Source of the DNA: Bacillota bacterium
Lineage (GTDB): Bacteria; Bacillota; Clostridia; Christensenellales; CAG-138
Direction of reading: 5' to 3'
DNA length: 14,613 bases
Assembly: GCA_016288175.1 (NCBI GenBank)
Contig: JAEEYN010000095.1
Location: forward strand, 1-14,613
Shown: piece after piece, positions 5,813-12,047 of the stretch
How the letters are laid out: each line of letters opens with the position of its first letter
Numbering within the stretch: the stretch's first letter is position 1
Position numbers and translations under genes: made by a program
The notes under the pieces: model-generated
Told to the model about the DNA's origin: nothing
The model's input: the letters and a program-made list of their open reading frames with translations, nothing else
Databases searched by the model: none

Positions 5813-8076
5813 TGGATACTTTTTCGAAATTCGCGCCGTTTATACAGGATTTCATCTACCGCAACGGCTGGGAAAGCTTAAGGGCGATCCAGGTTGCGGC
5901 GGCCGATGTTATTTTCAACTCCGATGACAACCTGCTTCTTTCCGCATCAACCGCATCCGGAAAGACCGAGGCTGCCTTTTTCCCGATACTTACGGAGTTC
6001 TTTGAAAACCCGCCTACCTCTGTCGGCGCGCTCTATATCGGTCCGCTGAAAGCGCTTATCAACGACCAGTTCGACCGACTTAATGAGCTCTGCGCGGAAG
6101 CCGAGATCCCCGTCTGGCATTGGCACGGCGACGTTGCTTCATCGCATAAGTCCAAACTTATCAAGAATCCCTCTGGCATTCTTCAGATAACTCCGGAATC
6201 GCTCGAAGCGTTGCTTCTGCATAAGCATTCATATGTTCCGAAGCTTTTCGGCGACCTTCGCTATATCGTTATCGACGAGGTCCACTCTATAATGCGCGGA
6301 GACCGCGGCGGTCAGGCGCTTTGCCTTATCGAAAGGCTTTCAAAGCTTGCCGGAGTTAATCCGAGGAGGATCGGACTTTCCGCGACTATCGGCGATTTAG
6401 AAGCGACCGGCGAATTCCTCTCGTCCGGCACAGGTCGAAAAACAGCAATACCGAAGATCGAAACTAAGGGTATACGCTGGCGGCTTTCTATGGAACATTT
6501 CTATGTTCAGAATACCCAGGCTTCCGATGACGACGGGCGCAAAGACTTTGCTCCCGTCGAGAATGCTTTGAGCGTTCTTGATGAAAAGAGCGACATTGCC
6601 CCCGATAACGCCGACCCCGGCATCGGATACATTTTCGAACATACACGAAATAAAAAATGCCTTGTTTTCTGCAATTCACGCGAAGAGTGCGAGGCTGTTA
6701 CCACAACGCTTCGGCATTACTGCGAAGTTAAAAACGAACCTGACCGATTCCTGATCCATCACGGCAATCTTTCCGCTTCATACAGAGAAACAGCCGAAGA
6801 CGCGATGAAGGATGAGGACCGCTTGATGACAACAGTCACAACGGCAACGCTCGAACTCGGCATCGATATCGGCCGCCTTGAACGCGCGTTCCAGATCGAC
6901 GCGCCGTTCACCGTTTCATCGTTTCTGCAGCGCATGGGCCGCACGGGAAGGCGAAACTCTCCGCCGGAAATGTGGTTTGTTATGCGCGAGGACATGCCCG
7001 AACCGCGAGCGATGCTGCCTGATACCGTTCCGTGGAAGCTGCTGCAGGGAATCGCTCTTGTTCAGCTGTATCTCGAGGAGCGTTATGTCGAACCGCCGAA
7101 ACTCGACCGTCTTCCGTATAGTTTGCTGTACCATCAAACGATGAGCACGCTCGCATCATGCGGGGAGATGAGTCCGGCGGAGCTCGCATCCAGAGTCCTT
7201 TCGCTAAGTTTCTTCCATAGGATAAGCGTCGATGATTATCGGGCCCTGCTTCGGTATATGCTTGAAAACGATCATATCGAGCGAACCGAGACCGGCGGTC
7301 TAATAATCGGCATTGCAGGTGAGCGAATAGTCAACAGTTTCAAGTTCTATGCCGTATTTCAGGAGAATGTGGAGTACACGGTCCGCAGCGAATCTGAAGA
7401 GCTCGGAACGATCGTTATGCCTCCGCCGGCGGGGGAGAAGATCGCGATCGCTGGTCATGTTTGGCTCGTCGAAGAAGTCGACCATAAGCGTCATCTCGTT
7501 TACTGTACGCTTGTAAAAGGCAAAGTTCCTGCTTACTTCGGGGAATGCCCCGGAGATATTTCCACGAAAGTCCTCGAGCGGATGAAACAGGTTCTGAACG
7601 AGGATAAGTCTTATCCTTACCTTATGAAAAATGCCGCAGCAAGGCTGAACATTGCGCGGCATACAGCCGAAAACTCAAGGGCGGCATACGATCCGCTGAT
7701 CTGTCTTGGCGGCGATACATGGGCGCTTTTCCCTTGGCTCGGTTCGTATGCTTTCCTTGCGCTTGAAAGACTCATTAAAATCAAATGCGCTGCAGACCTC
7801 GGCTTGAAAGGTATGGATTCATCAAGGCCGTACTTCATCACCTTCCGGATGAAGGCTTCAAAAGAACAGTTTTTCCATATCGTATCGGAGAAAGCCGCTG
7901 AAGACTTCGATCCGCTTGAACTCGTTTACGAGGGCGAAGTTCCTGTTTTCGAGAAGTATGATGAATTCGTTCCGAAGGAACTTGTTCGCAAGGGATTTGC
8001 ATACGGCATTCTCGGCGTTGACGAAATGAAAAAGAGAGCCGCCGAATGGGCAGCTCTCGGTCAAATTGAGAATTAG
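5812..8076 (+). CDS. Lhr/BrxHI-like superfamily 2 DNA helicase (DEVH box)
   Basis: A 754-residue ATP-dependent helicase with every superfamily 2 motif intact. There is a Q-like region WESLRAIQ (20-27), motif I STASGKT (46-52), Ia GPLKALINDQ (77-86), II DEVH (155-158), III SAT (190-192), IV CLVFCNS (283-289), V TATLELGIDIG (344-354) and VI QRMGRTGR (373-380). After the two RecA-like domains, residues 395-600 match the Lhr-core layout: a winged-helix part and a small beta-barrel containing AGHVWLVEEVDHKR (547-560) and VPAYFGE (572-578). The C-terminal 150 residues are less familiar. Among named relatives it is closest in layout to BrxHI of type 2 BREX. The protein probably translocates on single-stranded DNA or displaces hybrids. 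Its ATG overlaps the ATPase stop by 1 nt, with GAGGAG 11 nt upstream. Confidence 0.92.
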   Translation: MDTFSKFAPFIQDFIYRNGWESLRAIQVAAADVIFNSDDNLLLSASTASGKTEAAFFPILTEFFENPPTSVGALYIGPLKALINDQFDRLNELCAEAEIPVWHWHGDVASSHKSKLIKNPSGILQITPESLEALLLHKHSYVPKLFGDLRYIVIDEVHSIMRGDRGGQALCLIERLSKLAGVNPRRIGLSATIGDLEATGEFLSSGTGRKTAIPKIETKGIRWRLSMEHFYVQNTQASDDDGRKDFAPVENALSVLDEKSDIAPDNADPGIGYIFEHTRNKKCLVFCNSREECEAVTTTLRHYCEVKNEPDRFLIHHGNLSASYRETAEDAMKDEDRLMTTVTTATLELGIDIGRLERAFQIDAPFTVSSFLQRMGRTGRRNSPPEMWFVMREDMPEPRAMLPDTVPWKLLQGIALVQLYLEERYVEPPKLDRLPYSLLYHQTMSTLASCGEMSPAELASRVLSLSFFHRISVDDYRALLRYMLENDHIERTETGGLIIGIAGERIVNSFKFYAVFQENVEYTVRSESEELGTIVMPPPAGEKIAIAGHVWLVEEVDHKRHLVYCTLVKGKVPAYFGECPGDISTKVLERMKQVLNEDKSYPYLMKNAAARLNIARHTAENSRAAYDPLICLGGDTWALFPWLGSYAFLALERLIKIKCAADLGLKGMDSSRPYFITFRMKASKEQFFHIVSEKAAEDFDPLELVYEGEVPVFEKYDEFVPKELVRKGFAYGILGVDEMKKRAAEWAALGQIEN

Positions 8077-8085
8077 CTTATTCTC
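8068..8085. repeat. Near-palindrome holding both stop codons of a convergent gene pair
   Basis: GAGAATTAGCTTATTCTC reads almost the same on both strands (6-bp stem with an AGCT core and one mismatched pair). It contains the helicase stop TAG (8074-8076) and the opposite-strand lipoprotein stop TAA (8080-8078), with only base 8077 between them. No T-run follows on either side, so a classical intrinsic terminator is not evident. Confidence 0.5.
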
Positions 8086-9493
8086 CGAAAAGATCTGCAA
8101 GAACTTCCGCAGCGGAAAGCGAAGCGTAGCCATCGGGATCCGTCATAGCTCCTGAAAGGTCCCAGCGAAATACACCCGTGCTTCCGCTGCGGGCAAAGCG
8201 CACGAACTTTTCATACGATTTCATTACAACGGGGTATCTGGATGCCCAGACGGGATAATACTCATTTTGGTAATATGAAGCAAGCCGATAGGCTTCACAA
8301 TCCTTGCTGTCTCCGTTCGGATTCAAGGCGCTGAGCTGCACGCCGCCGCCTTTATGCTCCGTAACGCTCTTGGACGGCGATGAATGAATAATAACAACAC
8401 TCCCGTCGCTGCATCTGCCGACGCAGACCCAGACATGATCGGACATGCTTACGATGTCGCCGGGGCGTATGTCATTTTCAAATGATGCGGAACTCCAACT
8501 GCCTAAAGCATATTCCGAAGCAAAGGATTTTGCCATCTTGGAAGATTTCATAACATAACCGCTTTGCCCGGAAGCTGTTTCGAGCGTATTGTACATCACC
8601 CAGCCGACATATCCGGAGCAATCGAGACCCGCATAGTAGTATTCATTCCATTTACCGAAAGGATAATAACTTGTTTCGGGATGCTGACTGTCTTTATAAA
8701 GATAGTCGGCATTTTGGCTTCGAAAGAAGCTTTCCCAAGTGCCGCTGACACCGATGCTCGTTGACTGAACGGATGAACCTACATCCTGCCAATCCCATCC
8801 TCCGCCGTAGACATAAAGCGTTGTGCCAAGCGGCATAAAGGCCGTTTTGAGGAAGTTTTTGAGCGTTTGTTTGCCCGGCGTTCCGGAGATAACGGGGGAG
8901 TATGGCTCAATTGACGAAGTCAGCCGAACCGAGATTATCTCTCCGTTCTTTGCCGCAACGTGATAAGAGTAACCTTCCATCAGGCGGTTCTGGATTGAGA
9001 AATCATCGATATTCTTGATTGAGAAGAGTTTTTCTTCTGAGCCTACAAGAAAACGGTAGACTTTTGCTCCTGCAGCCTGTACTGCTGCGGCGTTTATATG
9101 CCCATAGCCTTTAACTCCGAGGAAGAAAGCGTCGAACTCCGCTTCATTATCGGGATTCATGGTCTGCGTCACTTCCGGTGCATCGGTGGGGAATACCGGC
9201 GCTGTGGATTCGGGTTGAGGCGTCGCAGTCAGTTCTGCTGTCGGCAATTCGGTTCCGGGAAGTTGAGTTCCGACGTCACCGATATTGAACGGAGTCTCGG
9301 TGGGAGTTTGTGTATCGGCGGGCTGCGTTAAAACCGGCAGAGATGTCTTGCCCGGAAAGATAGACTGATCGTTTGCATCGGCGCTTTTTGCCCCGCAAGA
9401 TGTAAGGATGAAGAGAAACGCTGCAACGGCAAAAAGAAAGAGGATCCTTCCGTGGAATCCTTTTCCTAAGCCCCGAGATCCTCTGCTTTTCAT
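8078..9493 (-). CDS. NlpC/P60-type cell-wall hydrolase lipoprotein
   Basis: A 471-residue exported lipoprotein. The start chosen is ATG 9493 with GCAGGA just upstream; an in-frame TTG at 9517 has its nearest AAGGAG 13 nt away. The signal is basic (MKSRGSRG) with a hydrophobic core at 17-30, then lipobox LTSC, with C33 as the lipidated residue. A Thr/Pro-rich spacer (about 45-115) should cross part of the wall. Residues 120-245 form a conserved clostridial region ending in TTLYVYGGGWDW (224-235). The NlpC/P60-like catalytic part has GLDCSGYVGW (289-298, nucleophile C292), PGDIVSM (344-350) and DHVWVC (352-357, H353); H370 is a possible third residue. It probably cleaves peptidoglycan stem peptides, though the substrate is unknown. 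It has its own promoter and meets the helicase gene tail to tail with a single base between the stops. Confidence 0.88.
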   Translation of the reverse strand: MKSRGSRGLGKGFHGRILFLFAVAAFLFILTSCGAKSADANDQSIFPGKTSLPVLTQPADTQTPTETPFNIGDVGTQLPGTELPTAELTATPQPESTAPVFPTDAPEVTQTMNPDNEAEFDAFFLGVKGYGHINAAAVQAAGAKVYRFLVGSEEKLFSIKNIDDFSIQNRLMEGYSYHVAAKNGEIISVRLTSSIEPYSPVISGTPGKQTLKNFLKTAFMPLGTTLYVYGGGWDWQDVGSSVQSTSIGVSGTWESFFRSQNADYLYKDSQHPETSYYPFGKWNEYYYAGLDCSGYVGWVMYNTLETASGQSGYVMKSSKMAKSFASEYALGSWSSASFENDIRPGDIVSMSDHVWVCVGRCSDGSVVIIHSSPSKSVTEHKGGGVQLSALNPNGDSKDCEAYRLASYYQNEYYPVWASRYPVVMKSYEKFVRFARSGSTGVFRWDLSGAMTDPDGYASLSAAEVLADLFGE

Positions 9494-9497
9494 CTTA

Positions 9498-9527
9498 TCC
9501 TGCTCTGTGTCCTGCAATCAGCAGGAA
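9498..9527 (-). promoter_or_regulatory. Possible mutually exclusive hairpins over the lipoprotein ribosome site
   Basis: On the minus strand the leader reads TTCCTGC (9527-9521), then GCAGGA (9515-9510), then a second GCAGGA (9503-9498) that is the putative ribosome site four bases before ATG 9493. TCCTGC can pair perfectly with either copy. Pairing with the first leaves the ribosome site free; pairing with the second hides it. This is seen in sequence only; regulation is inference. Confidence 0.35.
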
Positions 9528-9556
9528 CCGCTCCTTCAGTGTTTTTCCGATATGTC

Positions 9557-9585
9557 ATGATACCAAAGTATTCGACTTTTGTCAA
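9557..9585 (-). promoter_or_regulatory. Sigma-A type promoter of the lipoprotein gene
   Basis: Minus strand: -35 TTGACA (9585-9580, perfect), a 17-nt spacer, and -10 TATCAT (9562-9557). It is back-to-back with the ABC operon promoter, whose -35 is about 30 nt away. The leader to ATG 9493 is about 55 nt. Confidence 0.82.
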
Positions 9586-9616
9586 CATCAACGAACTTGA
9601 TCAATGCGGTTTTTGC

Positions 9617-9645
9617 TTGACATAGAGATGCGAAAACACTATACT
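9617..9645 (+). promoter_or_regulatory. Sigma-A type promoter of the ABC transporter/flavodoxin operon
   Basis: -35 TTGACA (9617-9622, perfect), a 17-nt spacer, and -10 TATACT (9640-9645). The predicted start near 9652 gives a leader of about 27 nt before ATG 9679. Confidence 0.85.
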
Positions 9646-9678
9646 GATTTTGAAAAACAATGAAAGGCAGCCTTCGAT

Positions 9679-10566
9679 ATGGATGCGATCAGGACAGAAA
9701 AACTCAGCAAATACTACGGCAGCGCAAGAGGCATAATCGATGTCGACCTTGCCGTTGAAAAAGGCGACTTCTACGGGTTTATCGGCCCTAACGGCGCAGG
9801 AAAAAGCACACTTATCAGAACGCTTCTCGGCATTATCTCGAAAACATCGGGAAGCGCTTCGGTACTCAATTTCGATTGTTCGGCAAATAAGAACGAGATC
9901 CTGACGAATGTCGGTTACCTTCCTGCCGAGGCATCATTCTATAACCGAATGACTGTTTCGGAATTGATCCGTTTTTCGGCAAAGCTCAGGAAGCGCGATT
10001 GTAAAAGAGAGGCCGATGAACTCATTGAGCGTCTGCGGCTTGAACCGGATAAAAAGATCGGCCAGCTTTCGCTCGGGAACCGCAAGAAAGTCGGTATTGT
10101 CTGTGCGATGCAGCACAAGCCAGAGCTTTATATCCTCGATGAGCCGACAAGCGGACTCGACCCGCTGATACAACGAGAGGTTTTCGAATTGCTTCATGAG
10201 CGCAATGACGAAGGTGCAACCGTTTTCCTTTCAACCCATGTTCTTTCCGAGATCGGTCATCACTGCAAACATGCGGGTATTATACGCGAGGGCAGACTGC
10301 TCCTGAGCGATGCGGTCGAAAAAATCACTCACACAGGAGCCAAGCTTGTTACCCTCCGCGGTGTTCGTGAACTTCCTCCGATGGTCGGAGTCAAGAAACT
10401 GCGTCAGGAAAACGACACAGTCAGCTTCGTCTGCACAGAAGGAATCAAACCCTTGCTGAAGCTGCTTTCATCGGCTGATTTCGACGATATGACAGTGGAA
10501 GACCCGGATATTGAAGAAGTGCTGATGAGCTATTATGATACTATTGATCAGAAGGAGGCGAAATAA
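9679..10566 (+). CDS. ABC transporter ATP-binding protein (ABC-2 exporter type)
   Basis: A 295-residue nucleotide-binding subunit that powers the membrane protein encoded next. Walker A is GPNGAGKST (36-44), the signature is LSLGN (130-134) in place of LSGGQ, Walker B is YILDEPTSGLDP (151-162), and the switch histidine is H186 in STHVLS. The Q-loop region GYLPAE (79-84) has no glutamine at the usual place, a change I associate with this clostridial ABC-2 subgroup. The last 80 residues form an accessory C-terminal region. AAAGG (9663-9667) precedes ATG at 9679. The substrate cannot be told from sequence; relatives export antimicrobial peptides, lipids or drugs. It is followed after 1 nt by the permease gene. 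Confidence 0.94.
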   Translation: MDAIRTEKLSKYYGSARGIIDVDLAVEKGDFYGFIGPNGAGKSTLIRTLLGIISKTSGSASVLNFDCSANKNEILTNVGYLPAEASFYNRMTVSELIRFSAKLRKRDCKREADELIERLRLEPDKKIGQLSLGNRKKVGIVCAMQHKPELYILDEPTSGLDPLIQREVFELLHERNDEGATVFLSTHVLSEIGHHCKHAGIIREGRLLLSDAVEKITHTGAKLVTLRGVRELPPMVGVKKLRQENDTVSFVCTEGIKPLLKLLSSADFDDMTVEDPDIEEVLMSYYDTIDQKEAK

Positions 10567-10567
10567 A

Positions 10568-11356
10568 ATGACAGTTTACCTTCATGAATTGAAACGCGGC
10601 CGCTCAACAACTCTGATTTGGTCTGCCGTGATCGCTTTCCTCCTCGCCGTCAGTATTTTGATTTTCCCGATGATGCTCGACAGCATTGACGAATTGAACC
10701 AAGCTCTTCAAAGCATGGGCGATTTCGCATCCGCTTTCGGTATCGGCAAACTCGGCATCTCTGATTTCATCGGATATTATTCCCTTGAATGTGGGGAGAT
10801 GCTCGGAATCGGCGGTGCGATTTTTGCTGCGCTTTGCGGTATATCAATACTTTCCCGTGAAGAAAATGAACACACCGCAGAGTTTCTTCTAACGCATCCT
10901 ATCTCAAGAACAAGGATCGCGGGCGAAAAGCTGCTTTCCGTTTTTACTCATATAACAGCACTGAATATGATTTGTTCGGTCGTAACTTTTTTCTGCATTC
11001 TGATAATCGGGCAGCATCCTTCATTCAGGATCATGGCGCTTATCATGTTGTCATATTACCTGCTTCATATCGAGATCGCAGCGATATCTTTCGGAATTTC
11101 CGCTTTCCTGAAAGGACGAGGTACCGGGATCGGGATTGGGATCGCGCTGCTTTTCTATTTCATGAGTATGCTTTCGAATATCACCGATAATATGAGATTC
11201 ATGCAGTGGCTTACTCCTTTCTCTTATGCAAACGGATCATGGATCGCCGAACATCAAACGCTTGATTTTCGCTTCATCGCGATCGGCGCCGCGGTTTCGG
11301 CTGCGGCGATCATTGCCGGTTTTATAAAATACAACAAGAAGGATATTGCCGCATAA
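10568..11356 (+). CDS. ABC-2 type transporter permease
   Basis: A 262-residue integral membrane protein with six predicted helices, at about 17-37, 75-96, 121-147, 152-182, 187-203 and 235-254. Between helices 2 and 3, SREENEHTAEFLLTHPISRTR (96-116) is the cytoplasmic coupling segment typical of ABC-2 permeases. ATG 10568 is chosen because AAGGAGG lies 9 nt upstream (10552-10558, inside the end of the ATPase gene); an in-frame ATG at 10535 would add a charged stretch overlapping the ATPase and has no ribosome site. It forms the membrane path of the exporter with the preceding ATPase, probably as two of each subunit. Confidence 0.92.
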   Translation: MTVYLHELKRGRSTTLIWSAVIAFLLAVSILIFPMMLDSIDELNQALQSMGDFASAFGIGKLGISDFIGYYSLECGEMLGIGGAIFAALCGISILSREENEHTAEFLLTHPISRTRIAGEKLLSVFTHITALNMICSVVTFFCILIIGQHPSFRIMALIMLSYYLLHIEIAAISFGISAFLKGRGTGIGIGIALLFYFMSMLSNITDNMRFMQWLTPFSYANGSWIAEHQTLDFRFIAIGAAVSAAAIIAGFIKYNKKDIAA

Positions 11357-11371
11357 CGGGGGAGGCTGAAT

Positions 11372-11869
11372 ATGAAAAAAGCATTGGTCGTTTATTATTC
11401 ACTCGACGGAAATACAAAAGCTGCCGCCGAAGAGATTTCAGAAAAGCTTTCCTGCGATTCGGAGGAGATCCGGCTTGTTAAGCCTATGCCTAAAAGCAAT
11501 TTCGCAAGGTTCATCGTCGGCGGCGGACAGGCAACACTCAAAAAGATCGTTCCGATCAAGCCGCTTGAGCACACCCCCAAAAACTATGACTGCATAGTTA
11601 TCGGAACACCCGTCTGGGCAGGTAAACCTTCTTCACCGATCATGAGCTTCATTGACGGCTGCAGTCAGAAGGAAAAGATTATCGCAGCGTTCTCTTCAAG
11701 CGCCGGAGGCGACAACGGTAAATGCGTTGCGGCTCTCAGGAAAAAGCTGCCGTCGATCGTATTGGACTGCGCTCTCGGAGATCGGCGCGGCAAATATGCC
11801 GACAGGAACACAGAGAATATTTCCTCTTTTATTGAAGCATTACGGAAATTTCTGAACACCGATCAATAA
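11372..11869 (+). CDS. Flavodoxin-like FMN protein
   Basis: A 165-residue single-domain flavodoxin-fold protein, probably an FMN-binding electron carrier or NAD(P)H-linked reductase in the cytosol. The phosphate-binding loop is YSLDGNT (9-15), the first isoalloxazine loop TPVWAGKPSSP (79-89) with W82, and the second FSSSAGG (107-113). It is short, lacking the long-chain insertion. GGGGGAGG (11358-11365) is a strong ribosome site, and the gene starts 15 nt after the permease stop, so it is in the ABC operon. A redox link to the transporter is not established; co-transcription may only reflect shared stress control. Confidence 0.9.
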   Translation: MKKALVVYYSLDGNTKAAAEEISEKLSCDSEEIRLVKPMPKSNFARFIVGGGQATLKKIVPIKPLEHTPKNYDCIVIGTPVWAGKPSSPIMSFIDGCSQKEKIIAAFSSSAGGDNGKCVAALRKKLPSIVLDCALGDRRGKYADRNTENISSFIEALRKFLNTDQ

Positions 11870-11874
11870 ACAGC

Positions 11875-11924
11875 AAACAGATCGCAGCGTGCAGCCCACT
11901 TGCAGCGATCTGTTTCTTTCTACG
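11875..11924 (+). terminator. Rho-independent terminator of the ABC/flavodoxin operon
   Basis: A perfect 11-bp stem, AAACAGATCGC (11875-11885) with GCGATCTGTTT (11905-11915). The 19-nt intervening segment can form an inner GTG/CAC stem. It is followed by a T/C-rich tail TTTCTTTCT. It begins six bases after the flavodoxin stop. Confidence 0.85.
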
Positions 11925-11984
11925 GTAAGTATTGTATAGGATCTTTGATAGCACAATATACTTTGGCTATCAGTTGATTTCCAA

Positions 11985-12013
11985 TTGAACATGAGATTCT
12001 TGTCTGCTATAAT
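11985..12013 (+). promoter_or_regulatory. prs: Sigma-A type promoter of prs-rarA
   Basis: -35 TTGAAC (11985-11990), a 17-nt spacer, and -10 TATAAT (12008-12013) preceded by the extended TGC. A strong promoter, fitting the codon usage of prs. A 6-bp inverted repeat GATAGC/GCTATC (11947-11952 and 11966-11971) lies just upstream of the -35. Confidence 0.85.
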
Positions 12014-12047
12014 TTAGGTGCAGTAAAGCGACGGAAGGAGCAATGAT

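Larger units (their letters stand above)
2883..8076 (+). other. Three-gene operon: TerB-domain protein, BrxD-like ATPase, BrxHI/Lhr-like helicase
   Basis: The three genes overlap end to start, by ATGA at 4499-4502 and TGATG at 5810-5814, and share one visible promoter (2813-2841). ATPase plus Lhr-type helicase is the BrxD-BrxHI pair of type 2 BREX, but none of the BREX core proteins (BrxC, PglX, PglZ) is within this window. From memory, comparative-genomic surveys of Ter stress systems noted TerB_N/TerB_C proteins beside an ATPase and a superfamily 2 helicase. The gene set is therefore probably recurrent, but I know of no established function. Role in phage defence or DNA repair is inference. 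Confidence 0.75.

Noticed and set aside
2883..8076. A full BREX locus
   Set aside because: Only BrxD-like and BrxHI-like proteins are here; BrxC, PglX, PglZ and BrxA/B are absent and the flanks are unrelated wall and housekeeping genes.
9494..9517. TTG start for the lipoprotein gene
   Set aside because: The nearest AAGGAG is 13 nt away, and ATG 9493 gives a more typical lipoprotein signal peptide. Not fully excluded.
10535..10567. Earlier ATG for the ABC permease
   Set aside because: No ribosome site, and it overlaps the ATPase gene; ATG 10568 has AAGGAGG at ideal spacing.
11916..12047. PurR-type box controlling prs, as known in Bacillus
   Set aside because: No CCGAA core is present in either orientation in this stretch.
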